Shown: positions 1-8,538, counted from the stretch's first letter. The stretch is DNA of 47,829 nucleotides from Deinococcales bacterium (GCA_013298595.1 JAAFIG010000036.1:1-47829); one strand, 5' to 3'. The notes: generated from the sequence alone by a model not told the origin. Translations and numbers: made by a program.

Positions 1-1253
1 TTATCGCCACAGCGCACAATTAAACCGCGTTTGCGGGTAGCGGCTTGTAATTTTCCACCAATAGATAAAGCTGGGAAAGCCGTTTTACTGGTTTTATCTT
101 GCACAACTTCAACCAACATCATTAAACCTTTGGCGCGAATATCTCCGACATTGGCATGTTGACGCACCACTTGCATTTGCTCGAGTAATTCTTGACCACG
201 AACTCGAGCATTTTCGGGCAGATTTTCGGACTCGAGAATTTTAATGTTCTCGAGGGCTACAGCGCATGCCACGGGGTGCCCGCTGTAGGTAAAGCCGTGC
301 ATAAACATTCGGTCTGGTTTGATGAGTTCGTTATAAATTGCATCGCTAACACCGACCGCACCAAGTGGGATATAGCCGCTGGTGATGCCTTTAGCAACAC
401 AGAGAATATCGGGTTGAAAGTTGTATGTATCTATGGCAAACATTTTGCCACTGCGTCCAAAGCCTGTAATCACTTCATCGGCAATCAGTAAAATGTTGTG
501 CTGGTCGCAAACACGGCGAATCATTTGCCAATAACCATCAGGCGCAGCACAAACCCCACCTGCCCCTTGGGTTGGTTCGCCAATAAAAGCTGCAATGGTG
601 TCTGCACCTTCTTTAGCAATCGTACTTTGTAATTCATCTTCGAGCATTTTTAAAAAAGCGGGTAACTCGAGCTGATTGGGGTTGTTGCGGTACAAATTTG
701 GGCTGCTGATATGGATAAAACCTTCGGCTGTCGGTCCAAAATCTTTCCAGTAAGCTGCCACACCTGTGGCGGTGGTGGTTAAACCACCAATGCCATGATA
801 AGCGTTGAGTCTCGAGATAATTTTAATTTTATGGCTTTGATTTTGAATTGCCCAGTAATACCGTGCAATTTTAATAGCGCTTTCGTTACTTTCCGAGCCA
901 CCACTGGTAAATTGAAAATGATTGATCTGTCCAGGCACAATCTGAGCCAGTTTTGTAGCTAATTCGATACTGGGTGGCGTGGCTAAACCAAAGAAATTAG
1001 GTGCAAAAGCTAAGGTGTTCATTTGGTCTCGAGCTGCCTCGGCTAAGACACTACGCCCGTGTCCAACATTGATATTCCACAGCCCAGCAAAACCATCAAG
1101 ATATTCTTTACCCGTGGTATCCCAAACTCGAGTGTCATCGCCTTTGCAAAGAATCAATGCCCCAGTTTTTGCATGACGATGCAAATTTGTCACAGGATGC
1201 AAAATGTGTGCTAAATCGAGAGCCAGTAGCCGTTCAGTATCCCAAGAAGTCAT
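1..1253 (-). CDS. Class III (omega/putrescine-type) aminotransferase, C-terminus beyond window
   Basis: PLP-dependent class III transaminase that transfers an amino group from an omega-amino acid or diamine, probably to pyruvate. About 417 residues are present; the C-terminus lies beyond base 1. Visible landmarks are GLWNINVGHGR near the N-terminus (the pattern seen in putrescine/omega-amino acid:pyruvate transaminases), TSGGSESNESAIK, the LLIADEVITGFGR segment with the PLP-ring Asp, and CVAKGITSGY with the Schiff-base Lys. The ATG at 1253 has no Shine-Dalgarno site, but TAGAAT ends 5 nt before it, so a leaderless mRNA is predicted. The family is clear; the exact substrate is not. It is transcribed divergently from the secreted-protein operon at 1368. 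Confidence 0.9.
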   Translation of the reverse strand, partial: MTSWDTERLLALDLAHILHPVTNLHRHAKTGALILCKGDDTRVWDTTGKEYLDGFAGLWNINVGHGRSVLAEAARDQMNTLAFAPNFFGLATPPSIELATKLAQIVPGQINHFQFTSGGSESNESAIKIARYYWAIQNQSHKIKIISRLNAYHGIGGLTTTATGVAAYWKDFGPTAEGFIHISSPNLYRNNPNQLELPAFLKMLEDELQSTIAKEGADTIAAFIGEPTQGAGGVCAAPDGYWQMIRRVCDQHNILLIADEVITGFGRSGKMFAIDTYNFQPDILCVAKGITSGYIPLGAVGVSDAIYNELIKPDRMFMHGFTYSGHPVACAVALENIKILESENLPENARVRGQELLEQMQVVRQHANVGDIRAKGLMMLVEVVQDKTSKTAFPALSIGGKLQAATRKRGLIVRCGD

Positions 1254-1258
1254 AAAGC

Positions 1259-1264
1259 ATTCTA
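1259..1264 (-). promoter_or_regulatory. -10 box TAGAAT for leaderless aminotransferase
   Basis: TAGAAT on the minus strand with a 5-nt gap to the ATG at 1253. It fits the TANNNT-at-the-start-codon pattern seen at many genes here. Confidence 0.5.
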
Positions 1265-1367
1265 CCTCGAGATGAACTGTATTGTTAAAGACAAACTAAA
1301 TGCTTTTGTTGCGGCAACTGTAACGCTTTCCTTGTAAAGTATAGACAGTAATGAAAGGAGTTAGTCA

Positions 1368-2789
1368 ATGAAACCATTTTGGGGAACGATATTGTTTGCA
1401 GCAGTTGGTTTACTAGGGTTTGAGGCTCGAGCACAAAGTGCCTATCCACCATCGAATATTATGAAAGCGGGTAGCCAAATCACACTCGAGTTACGGCAAA
1501 CGTGGACAAGTACCATTAAAGGTAAAGATTCTGATGGCGACTGGACAGGCGATGCCCAAGGTGCAAACGGTACTAAAGCAACTCTTTTTTCGTTTTCACA
1601 AAGTAATGGTTCTTTTGTTTGGCAAGTCTCTTTTCAAGGCGGTAGTGAGTACTGCTTTTTAAATAACTCGAGCAGTGTGACCAGTAATAATGCCAGTGGT
1701 GCTATGTATCAAGGTATACGTTTTAGTAAAACAGGCAATGCAGAAGCTGTTTCTGATAATACTGCTTGCCGAGTGACTTTGAATAATGGTGCTTCACAAC
1801 CGCCTGCACCGCCGCAACCACCTGCGCCACCGCAACCACCAGCACCACCCAGTGGTTTAACCGTTTCCTGGCCGCCAACATTTTCGCTTGGACAAAGTTG
1901 GCGTGTCGAAATTTCAGGTGCAAGTGCTGTCAATGTGGATTTAACCGAAAATGATCGTTTTGGTTCACCAAGTGGTAAGAATGGTGCTCGAGTGGTGAGT
2001 TTGTATTACTCGAGATCACAAGAAACAGCGGTTGTCGAAATTGTTGATGGTCAAGCGACACTGGGTTGTAAGTTCAAAGGTGCTCAGAGTGTTAGTGGTG
2101 CAAGTTTACAAAATGGCACAGTCGTTTCGCGTCCCAATCCGCAATCGCCTTTTCAGAATCAAAACGGTACATGCCGTATCACCTTAACAGCGGATCGTAA
2201 TGCCCAAACTACAACGCAGCAGCCCGTTGTACCAGGGGGCAATACCAATCAACCACCTGCTACGAATCAACCGCCAGCTTTGCCAGGAACAAATCAACCA
2301 CCAGCATTACCAGGTGGCACCAACCAGCCACCAGCTTTGCCAGGGGGTACAAACCAACCACCTGCCTTACCAAGCCAACAAGGAACCCCACCAAACACCA
2401 GTGTCTGGCCCGTCAAACTCGAGATTGGTCAGAGTTGGAAAGCTGATATTCAAACACTTGGTTCGTGGAATGTGACTTTCAAAGTGCTTGACCGCGATGG
2501 CGACCCGAGCGGTGACGCTATACCAAATGGTGCTTTCCCAGCACTTAGCTCGGTGTTTTATTACGCTAAACAAGATAACGATGTCAGGCTCGAGCTATTT
2601 AATAATTCAATCAGTTATATCTGTATTTTTGAACGCAACGAAATTAATGGTTTAACCTTCAACGGTTGGCGTTACGAAGTGACCCCTGACAAGAAATTAC
2701 GCAAAACCAATCAAACCTGCACCATGCAATATTTAGGGCGAGTTAATCTCAGTGCAATTTTTGCACCACTGCTGAATTATGTGCAGTAA
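1368..2789 (+). CDS. Secreted protein with three homologous two-cysteine domains and Pro-rich linkers
   Basis: 473 residues with a signal peptide (about residues 1-23, ending FEARAQS) and three related domains at about 31-140, 165-270 and 345-455. Each domain opens with a G.(S)W-type strand, has D-G-D-x-SG or DSDGDW-like loops, and carries one cysteine in a central strand and one near its end (C-R-I/V-T-L or CTMQYL), suggesting a disulfide in each. The domains are joined by QPPAPP x3 (143-161) and by NQPPALPGGT repeats (about 290-340), typical of flexible extracellular linkers. The Shine-Dalgarno site AAAGGAG lies 9 nt before the ATG. The gene sits 21 nt upstream of the clostripain-like protease and probably shares its transcript. 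I recognise no named family; a binding or scaffold role outside the cell is inference. Confidence 0.8.
   Translation: MKPFWGTILFAAVGLLGFEARAQSAYPPSNIMKAGSQITLELRQTWTSTIKGKDSDGDWTGDAQGANGTKATLFSFSQSNGSFVWQVSFQGGSEYCFLNNSSSVTSNNASGAMYQGIRFSKTGNAEAVSDNTACRVTLNNGASQPPAPPQPPAPPQPPAPPSGLTVSWPPTFSLGQSWRVEISGASAVNVDLTENDRFGSPSGKNGARVVSLYYSRSQETAVVEIVDGQATLGCKFKGAQSVSGASLQNGTVVSRPNPQSPFQNQNGTCRITLTADRNAQTTTQQPVVPGGNTNQPPATNQPPALPGTNQPPALPGGTNQPPALPGGTNQPPALPSQQGTPPNTSVWPVKLEIGQSWKADIQTLGSWNVTFKVLDRDGDPSGDAIPNGAFPALSSVFYYAKQDNDVRLELFNNSISYICIFERNEINGLTFNGWRYEVTPDKKLRKTNQTCTMQYLGRVNLSAIFAPLLNYVQ
1797..1850 (+). repeat. QPPAPP x3 linker-coding repeat
   Basis: Three tandem 18-bp units encoding Gln-Pro-Pro-Ala-Pro-Pro between domains 1 and 2 of the secreted protein. 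Third-position differences between units show the repeat is not a fresh duplication. Confidence 0.85.
2241..2375 (+). repeat. NQPPALPGGT-type linker-coding repeat
   Basis: Four to five imperfect units of about 30 bp encoding Asn-Gln-Pro-Pro-Ala-Leu-Pro-Gly-Gly-Thr between domains 2 and 3. Copy number is likely to vary between strains. Confidence 0.85.
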
Positions 2790-2810
2790 ATCACTCGAGA
2801 AAGGGTATGT

Positions 2811-4781
2811 ATGAAACGAATTCTGCCATTACTGGCAATGCTACTCTCGAGTTTTGCTTTAGCAAACCCGATGCAAAACATTACACATTTATTGCAACCA
2901 GTTGCACCTATCTCGTTAGCAGCTCAAGCACAAGTAGGGCAAGCGTGGACGATCCTGGTGTACTTACATGCCGATCATAATCTGTGGCGTTCAGCACTGA
3001 CAGATTTACTCGAGATGCAGCGTGTTGGCTCAAGTAACAATGTGCGTTTTGTGGTGCAAATAGATGCCCAATCGCCAAAGAGCCGTTATGCAGAAAAACA
3101 ATATCCAAGTTTTGATGGGGCTGTGCGTGGTTTGGTAACAAAAGCCGATGCCACAGATCGCAATGCAGCCATTGCCCAACTCAGCGATGTTGAACGCATT
3201 GCCGAACCCAATAGCGATGACCCTCAAGTGCTTTCCGATTTTATTGCTTGGGGAGTTCGGCGTTACCCAGCCCAGCGTTATGGTCTAATTCTTTGGGATC
3301 ATGGTGGACAATGGGATGGTGGCTTTGGTTTTGACGAGACAACAGTAATCACCACCAGAAAATCTTCGTTTATGCAATCATGGCAGGTTCGCCAAGGTAT
3401 GCAGGCAGGTATGGCACAAGTTGGTTTACAAAAATTTGATTTCTTAGCCCTCGATACTTGTTTGATGGGTGGTTTAGAACTTTTGTTTGAATATGCAGAC
3501 CTGACCAAGTATTACATTGCCGACCCAGAAATAGATTATGGAGCAGGTTGGGATTACACTGCTTCTTTTGGTTTGTTGCGCGATAACCCAAGTATCAGTG
3601 CTAGAGATTTTGCAATTCAAGAAGTCAATCATTGGGATGCCCATCATCAACGCAGTGCCTCGGATCGTTCTGATCGTGCCCATACCGCTTATGATGTGCA
3701 ACAACTAACCAGTTTACGCAATGCGGTCAATACATTTGTGCAAACAGCTTCGCAAAGTGCAGATCGGGCAGCATTACTCAGTGCTCGTTCCAAAGTTGTC
3801 GAATACCAATTCGACAGCGAAAGCCCCAACGACCCGTTGCCTTATATAGACATTGGGCATTACGGGCAATTAGTAGCCCAACTAACTCGAGATAATGCAC
3901 TTGCCCAAGCAGGGAACACTCTCGCAAATGCTGTGCGTCAAGTTGTGTTAGCTAAATCCTTAGGCTCGAGTAAATTGGCTGCCCTTGGGTTAAGTGTTTG
4001 GTTACCGAACAGCCCAAACGATAAACCCGATACTGCTACTTTAGCCAATTACAACACACAGTTACAATTAGCCAAAACAGTGCAGTGGAATCAATTTATT
4101 AACTTGTGGTACGGCAATGTCACTACCACAGTGCAACCTGTGGATGTGCGAGTCACCCAAACAATCAATTTGCTCGAGCCAACAGACCGAGAACCAGCCG
4201 TGATCGGTTTTAGTGTTTCAGGCAATGCTAATTTGATTTATGGCGAACTTGGCGAAGTTGGTGAACGCAATAGCTTTAAGGTGTATGGGCAACTCTATTT
4301 ACAACCAGGAGGCGCTAACCAATACGAGTACAACTGGGATGGTCGTTGGTACGAAATTCAGGGTGCTAATAACAGCAGCGATTTTTTTAATGGCTTCTTT
4401 CAACGTCCCAACGACAGCACCATGTATGCCAATGCCAGTTACACCCCTGTTGGACAAAGCCAAGGGTACGCTGTGATTGTGATTGCAGATTTAACCACCA
4501 GTAAAATTATTTCGGTGCTGGATAACTCGAGTATTGCTCCTCGAGAAATTACTTTGCAACCAGGTGGGGTGCTGCGGTTTCAACTACTACAAAAAGACCA
4601 ATTAACTGATGAAACTACACTGGTGCCAACAGGTCGAGTAGTGACTATTCCCAGTAATGGCATCGCAGGGATGCAACTACAACGCAACCGAATGCCACTG
4701 GGCGAATACATCCTGATTTTTGGTGCTCGAGACCAAGCTGGTAATATCCGCACTGGTTTTGCACCTGTACAAATTCGTTAA
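2811..4781 (+). CDS. Secreted clostripain-family (C11) cysteine peptidase
   Basis: 656 residues. A signal peptide (about 1-18, ending FALANP) is followed by a C11 clostripain catalytic domain at about 45-410. Visible catalytic elements are the WDHGG motif with His164 and DTCLMGG with Cys217, plus the family N-terminal strand WTILVYLHADHN. The remaining C-terminal 240 residues are beta-rich and may be substrate-binding or autoprocessed. C11 peptidases cleave after basic residues and usually mature by internal cleavage; the site was not identified here. It lies 21 nt downstream of the three-domain secreted protein, so the two are probably co-expressed, and that partner could be a substrate, inhibitor or targeting factor. 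A strong hairpin follows the stop. Confidence 0.9.
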   Translation: MKRILPLLAMLLSSFALANPMQNITHLLQPVAPISLAAQAQVGQAWTILVYLHADHNLWRSALTDLLEMQRVGSSNNVRFVVQIDAQSPKSRYAEKQYPSFDGAVRGLVTKADATDRNAAIAQLSDVERIAEPNSDDPQVLSDFIAWGVRRYPAQRYGLILWDHGGQWDGGFGFDETTVITTRKSSFMQSWQVRQGMQAGMAQVGLQKFDFLALDTCLMGGLELLFEYADLTKYYIADPEIDYGAGWDYTASFGLLRDNPSISARDFAIQEVNHWDAHHQRSASDRSDRAHTAYDVQQLTSLRNAVNTFVQTASQSADRAALLSARSKVVEYQFDSESPNDPLPYIDIGHYGQLVAQLTRDNALAQAGNTLANAVRQVVLAKSLGSSKLAALGLSVWLPNSPNDKPDTATLANYNTQLQLAKTVQWNQFINLWYGNVTTTVQPVDVRVTQTINLLEPTDREPAVIGFSVSGNANLIYGELGEVGERNSFKVYGQLYLQPGGANQYEYNWDGRWYEIQGANNSSDFFNGFFQRPNDSTMYANASYTPVGQSQGYAVIVIADLTTSKIISVLDNSSIAPREITLQPGGVLRFQLLQKDQLTDETTLVPTGRVVTIPSNGIAGMQLQRNRMPLGEYILIFGARDQAGNIRTGFAPVQIR

Positions 4782-4795
4782 GCAGCAACATGATT

Positions 4796-4828
4796 AGCAG
4801 ATGCTCGAAATTCGAGCATCTGCTTTTA
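4796..4828 (+). terminator. Rho-independent terminator after clostripain gene
   Basis: Perfect 14-bp inverted repeat AGCAGATGCTCGAA / TTCGAGCATCTGCT followed by TTTTAT. The T-tract also forms part of the TATAAT box of the next gene, so terminator and promoter abut. Confidence 0.85.
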
Positions 4829-4832
4829 TAAT
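4827..4832 (+). promoter_or_regulatory. -10 box TATAAT for leaderless gene at 4839
   Basis: Consensus TATAAT with exactly 6 nt to the GTG at 4839. Transcription would start at or next to the start codon. Confidence 0.6.
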
Positions 4833-4838
4833 GCCAAT

Positions 4839-5891
4839 GTGAACACAGAATTTATCACTGAATTCCTCGAGATTTTCCACGACCCCGAATCGAGCCAAGA
4901 TTTTCTCGAGCAAGCTGCTAATCAGTTTTACCAAACTGCTAGTGCGACATCGTATATTGAAGGACAACAAGTACTTTCTAAAGTTGCACCGAGTATTGAA
5001 ACTTTATCAGACCCCGTCCGAGCCAGTTATGTAGCACTTTTATGTGGTGCCTTACTCGAGCAAGGATTTGACCCCGACCCTGTGATTAAACCATTACTCA
5101 GTCGGTTGCAAACAATGACTGCTGATGTGCAAACGTGGTTACAAATTTGTCTCGAGCACAACCCGAGCATCCGAGGCGAAGAAGGTATCGAATACGATTT
5201 ACTCGAGGAAACTGAAAGTAGTATGGCAGAAACGCAGCCTGCTTTAGCCGCGCAAAACACGGCTTTTGATACGTTGTGGCGACCAGCTGTCACACTGTGC
5301 TCGCTGAGTAAAGATGCCCGATTGACCGCACAACCATTACGTACACAACTCGAGTTATTGCAAGATTTTACTGTCGGCGGTGGGTGGCTCAGTAAAATCT
5401 TGGCTGTACTCGATGATGAACCAATACTGGTACTCGAGCCAAGTACTAAATTGGGTTTTGCAGCTCGGATCAGTGGCATCAGTGATAATTTTCAGTTACA
5501 CACGCTACTGATGGATATTTTCCCAAACCCAACAGGGCAGCCTCGAGTCACACAAAATGCAGCTGATACCGCTTGGGCACGAGGGGCACAAGCAGGGGAG
5601 GGGAGCGTACTTGGCTATTGGAATTTATACGATTGGCGGGCAGCCAGTGCAGTACAAGCCCAACAATTGGCAACCGAAATCAACCGAGATTACTGGGTTT
5701 GGGGTGAAGGTATCCCATCCGATATTCCTGTCCGTAACGGGTACCGAATCATTCTACTGGGCGAACCAGCCTATCAACGATCATGGGCTAACTCGAGAAT
5801 GTTTGGGCATTTAAGACCAGAATTTACCGACTTAACAGTGCTTAGTACCGAAGACGTGCAAGACTGGCTCGAGCAACTTTCTGCTGTCTAA
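4839..5891 (+). CDS. Hypothetical cytoplasmic protein, 350 aa
   Basis: I do not recognise this family. The protein is acidic, has no signal peptide or membrane segment, and is helical in its N-terminal half (about 1-115). The C-terminal part (about 140-350) is richer in Trp and mixed alpha/beta, with YWVWGEGIPSD and a closing WANSRMFGHLRPEFTDLTVL. CTCGAG is dense (for example 4866, 4905, 5055), as in old resident genes of the window. The start is GTG with TATAAT 6 nt upstream and no Shine-Dalgarno site. It is monocistronic, bounded by a terminator upstream and an inverted-repeat element downstream. Confidence 0.75.
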   Translation: MNTEFITEFLEIFHDPESSQDFLEQAANQFYQTASATSYIEGQQVLSKVAPSIETLSDPVRASYVALLCGALLEQGFDPDPVIKPLLSRLQTMTADVQTWLQICLEHNPSIRGEEGIEYDLLEETESSMAETQPALAAQNTAFDTLWRPAVTLCSLSKDARLTAQPLRTQLELLQDFTVGGGWLSKILAVLDDEPILVLEPSTKLGFAARISGISDNFQLHTLLMDIFPNPTGQPRVTQNAADTAWARGAQAGEGSVLGYWNLYDWRAASAVQAQQLATEINRDYWVWGEGIPSDIPVRNGYRIILLGEPAYQRSWANSRMFGHLRPEFTDLTVLSTEDVQDWLEQLSAV

Positions 5892-5911
5892 GTTGAAGAA
5901 GTTATTCAATG

Positions 5912-6094
5912 AATAGACCTCGGGCGATGGTAGCCAAATTCAATCGCGGCACGGGAGGAGACTTCTTGACCATATACGTGTACCTGACTGGCATGGTTGC
6001 AAGCCCCGCTCCTACAAAAAACACCGTTCCTGTAGACCCTTGTGGTCGCCCTGCCTCGAAAACGCCATGAAATGACTTTCGCCCGAGGTCTATT
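5912..6094. mobile_element. MITE-like or palindromic intergenic element with 16-bp terminal inverted repeats
   Basis: AATAGACCTCGGGCGA at 5912-5927 is the exact reverse complement of 6079-6094, bounding a 183-bp stretch with no convincing gene and no CTCGAG, in contrast to its surroundings. Inside are further GC-rich short palindromic segments (around 5999-6012 and 6040-6055). A 21-bp near-copy of the right end (19/21) occurs alone at 10340-10360. No clear target-site duplication is visible. A non-autonomous transposable element or a REP/ERIC-like intergenic repeat are the two options. Confidence 0.65.
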
Positions 6095-6124
6095 AAAGCT
6101 GTTTTTCGGGCTTGACAAGCAGCG

Positions 6125-6130
6125 TAGACT
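6125..6130 (+). promoter_or_regulatory. -10 box TAGACT for leaderless rlmI-like gene
   Basis: TAGACT ends 6 nt before the ATG at 6137. A nearby TTGACA (6112) is only 7 nt upstream and so cannot be its -35. Confidence 0.6.
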
Positions 6131-6136
6131 AAGCAC

Positions 6137-7276
6137 ATGGCAATACCAACCATTCAAATCAACCCGCAACTCGAGCAAAGTATCCTTGGTGGGCATCCGT
6201 GGGTCTATCATAATCACTTACCACGACATGATCTCGAGACTGGTGAATGGGTCAAAGTACAATCGGGTAAAGCCATTATGTACGGCTTATACGATGATCG
6301 CAGTACCATTGCGATTCGATTATTTGGACGTGAAGAACCCAATGCTGCCAGTATTGCTCAAAAAGTGTATGCAGCGCTCGAGTGGCGTAGCGAAATTTTT
6401 TCGGCAAATACCAATGCGTATCGTTTAATCAGTGGTGAGAACGATTTTCTACCAGGTATCACCGTAGATCGGTATGAACGCTACGCGGTACTGCAAACAT
6501 ACGCCGATTGCCTCGAGACAATTGTGCCAGATGTGGTCAAAGCGCTGAGTAAAAGCGCTCTGGGTTTAAAAGGTATTTTGCGCCGCGATGAAGATAAGCA
6601 GCTCGAGGCACTGTGGGGGCAATTACCACCACCAGAACTCACCATTCTGGAGAATGATTTAAAAATCATTGCTAATTTATATGACGGTCAAAAAACAGGT
6701 TTATTCCTTGACCACCGCGATAACCGAGCTTATCTTGAGAAACTCAGTAAAGACAAAACTGTCCTGAATCTTTTTGCTTACACAGGGGCTTTTAGTTTAT
6801 ACGCAGCCAGAGGCGGAGCCAGTCATGTCACCAGTGTGGATATCGCCGCTGCTGCCATGCGCGACGCAGCCCGCAACTTTGATCTCAACGGATTTGCTTC
6901 AGACAACCACGAATTTATTGCCGCTGATTGCTTTAAGTTACTCGAGCAATACGTGCAAGAAGGTAGACAATTCGACTTGGTTATCCTTGACCCACCCAGC
7001 CTCGCCAAAAGCAAAGACAACCGCTACGCTGCGGCTCGGGCTTATAAAAAACTTAACGCGCTTGCCATGCGTTGTACTCGAGCAGGGGGCTTACTTGCCA
7101 CTGCCAGTTGTACATCTCAGATATCCCCTGAAGTGTTCAAAGACATTCTGCTCGAGGCAGCTGCTGATTGTAAACGCCGAGTACAAATTGTGCAAGAAAA
7201 CGGACAAGCCATGGATCACCCAGTCACATTCTTTGAAGGCAGATATTTAAAATTTGTTCTGGCTCGAGTTCACTAG
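6137..7276 (+). CDS. rlmI: Class I SAM-dependent rRNA methyltransferase, RlmI-like
   Basis: 379 residues, the usual length for the RlmI/RlmK-like family that makes 5-methylcytosine in 23S rRNA. An N-terminal PUA-type domain (about 1-75, with HPWVYHNHL) precedes the central domain and a Rossmann methyltransferase (about 190-379). Visible motifs are KTGLFLDHRDNR, the SAM-binding VLNLFAYTGAFSLYAARGGA, the acidic VDIA, the DPPSLAKSK catalytic loop, and the second-cysteine segment TASCTSQIS. The ATG at 6137 is preceded by TAGACT at 6 nt and no Shine-Dalgarno site, so a leaderless mRNA is expected. The target base is inferred from the family. Confidence 0.88.
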   Translation: MAIPTIQINPQLEQSILGGHPWVYHNHLPRHDLETGEWVKVQSGKAIMYGLYDDRSTIAIRLFGREEPNAASIAQKVYAALEWRSEIFSANTNAYRLISGENDFLPGITVDRYERYAVLQTYADCLETIVPDVVKALSKSALGLKGILRRDEDKQLEALWGQLPPPELTILENDLKIIANLYDGQKTGLFLDHRDNRAYLEKLSKDKTVLNLFAYTGAFSLYAARGGASHVTSVDIAAAAMRDAARNFDLNGFASDNHEFIAADCFKLLEQYVQEGRQFDLVILDPPSLAKSKDNRYAAARAYKKLNALAMRCTRAGGLLATASCTSQISPEVFKDILLEAAADCKRRVQIVQENGQAMDHPVTFFEGRYLKFVLARVH

Positions 7277-7279
7277 AAA

Positions 7280-7304
7280 TGGGCGAATGATCATCATTCG
7301 CCCA
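7280..7304. terminator. Hairpin between convergent rlmI-like and terC genes
   Basis: Perfect 12-bp inverted repeat TGGGCGAATGAT / ATCATTCGCCCA around a single central base, midway between two convergent stop codons. There is no strong T-tract on either strand, so it may act as a bidirectional stop or an RNA-stability hairpin. Confidence 0.6.
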
Positions 7305-7328
7305 TAAACCTCACGTCAAGCTTTTACC

Positions 7329-8324
7329 TTAAACTTCCTTCTCGAGTTTTGGACTATCTGGTTTGTTAGCCGTTTTGATTAAACTGGCAATCACACTGAT
7401 GGCTAAGATACCAACAATTACACCCAGCGAGACCGCTGTAGGAATTTTGATGCTTTCACCAAGTATCCACTTAGAGACATCTGGCAGCAGCAATTTAACT
7501 CCAACAAAACTGAGAATGACGGCTAAACCAGTTTTTAAGTAAACAAAACGATCCACAATATCGGCGAGTAGAAAATATAAACTGCGTAAACCAAGAATTG
7601 CCATGACATTACTGGTGAAAACAATAAATGGGTCTTGGGTGATGGCAAAAATAGCTGGGATGCTGTCTACGGCAAAAATGAGGTCGGTAAATTCGATAAA
7701 CACCAAGACCAGAAACAGTGGTGTTGCCATACGAACGCCATTTTGGACTGTAAAAAACTTTTGTCCATCGTAGTTTTCTGAAACCTTAAAAAAGCGTTTA
7801 GCGAGTTTAATCGCAGGGTTTTTGTCCATATCGACATGGTCGTCTGAACCCTTTTGCGTTAGCATCTTGATACCTGTATACAGTAAAAATAATCCAAAGA
7901 CAATCAGTAACCAATGGAATTCTTTAATCAGTGCCGAACCTACACCAATCATTGCGCCACGCATCACAAGTGCACCAAGAATACCCCAGAACAACACACG
8001 GTGACGGTATTGTGGCGGCACATTGAAATACCCAAAAACCAAGACAAAAACAAAAATATTATCCACGGCAAGGCTATACTCGACAACATAACCAGTCAAC
8101 CACTCAAAACCTTTTTGTTGTCCCTGCCAAATAAAAATAATAGCTGCAAAAGCTAGACCAAGTGTCACCCAAACACTCGTCCAAATAGCTGCTTCTTTGA
8201 CCGAAACAACATGGGCTTTACGATTAAATACACCTAAATCAAGTGCCAGTACAGCTAACACACCCGCTAAAAAAGCCACCCAAACCCAGAGTGGCACAAC
8301 AATATTTGCAACAGCATTCTCCAT
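7329..8324 (-). CDS. TerC/Alx-family membrane protein (Mn export candidate)
   Basis: 331 residues with about nine membrane segments. TerC-family landmarks are ALDLGVFNRKAH, the TGYVVEYSLAVDNIFVFVLVF segment with its intramembrane acidic residues, and FIEFTDLIFAVDSIPAIFAI. Members such as Alx and YkoY are implicated in manganese efflux. The yybP-ykoY riboswitch in its leader (8343-8442) strongly supports an Mn-linked role. The ATG at 8324 has AAGGGG about 7 nt upstream. CTCGAG is rare here (one copy near the 3' end), unlike its neighbours. Confidence 0.9.
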   Translation of the reverse strand: MENAVANIVVPLWVWVAFLAGVLAVLALDLGVFNRKAHVVSVKEAAIWTSVWVTLGLAFAAIIFIWQGQQKGFEWLTGYVVEYSLAVDNIFVFVLVFGYFNVPPQYRHRVLFWGILGALVMRGAMIGVGSALIKEFHWLLIVFGLFLLYTGIKMLTQKGSDDHVDMDKNPAIKLAKRFFKVSENYDGQKFFTVQNGVRMATPLFLVLVFIEFTDLIFAVDSIPAIFAITQDPFIVFTSNVMAILGLRSLYFLLADIVDRFVYLKTGLAVILSFVGVKLLLPDVSKWILGESIKIPTAVSLGVIVGILAISVIASLIKTANKPDSPKLEKEV

Positions 8325-8342
8325 AAGAATCCCCTTTTCCTA

Positions 8343-8442
8343 TGAGTCTCGCTCTTTGCTGCGCGCCGGAAAACAATTGTTTTCGTACTGACGACCACGC
8401 AAACCTCGAGAATCTCGAGGTGGCTACTCCCTCAACAACTCG
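8343..8442 (-). promoter_or_regulatory. yybP-ykoY manganese riboswitch upstream of terC
   Basis: On the minus strand the leader reads GAGGGAGTAGCC, a hairpin built on ACCTCGAGA/TCTCGAGGT, then GTGGTCGTCAGTACGAAAA, a GAAAAC/GTTTTC stem, and finally AGCGAGACTC. The GGGAGTAGC start and GCGAGAC end are the signature of the yybP-ykoY aptamer, and TGAG/CTCA closes the basal stem. Such RNAs sense Mn2+. Here the aptamer ends about 5 nt before the AAGGGG ribosome-binding site of terC, so translational control is plausible. The P2-like stem incorporates two CTCGAG motifs. Confidence 0.85.
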
Positions 8443-8538
8443 CCTATTCTGACGTATTAAGAATGATTTGCAGTTCATAAAGAGACATTTTCATTTGAAT
8501 CAGCAATAAATGAATTGAGCACACAATGAACTCGAGGT

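Noticed and set aside
192-491. 99-codon plus-strand frame
   Set aside because: It is antisense to the aminotransferase, whose conserved motifs run through this stretch.
1797-2375. Short tandem repeats as a CRISPR-like array
   Set aside because: The units are in-frame Pro-rich codon repeats without unique spacers; no cas genes are present.
5027-5479. 150-codon minus-strand frame
   Set aside because: It is antisense to the 350-aa gene, has no promoter-like box or ribosome-binding site, and its Ser/Cys-rich translation looks like a shadow frame.
6112-6130. TTGACA ... TAGACT as a full sigma70 promoter
   Set aside because: The spacer is only 7 nt, so TTGACA cannot be the -35 partner; TAGACT alone fits the leaderless pattern.
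5902-6217. Two overlapping minus-strand reading frames of 83 and 103 codons
   Set aside because: They lie over the inverted-repeat element and the rlmI-like start, have no family features and no promoter/RBS; they are by-products of a GC-rich palindromic element.
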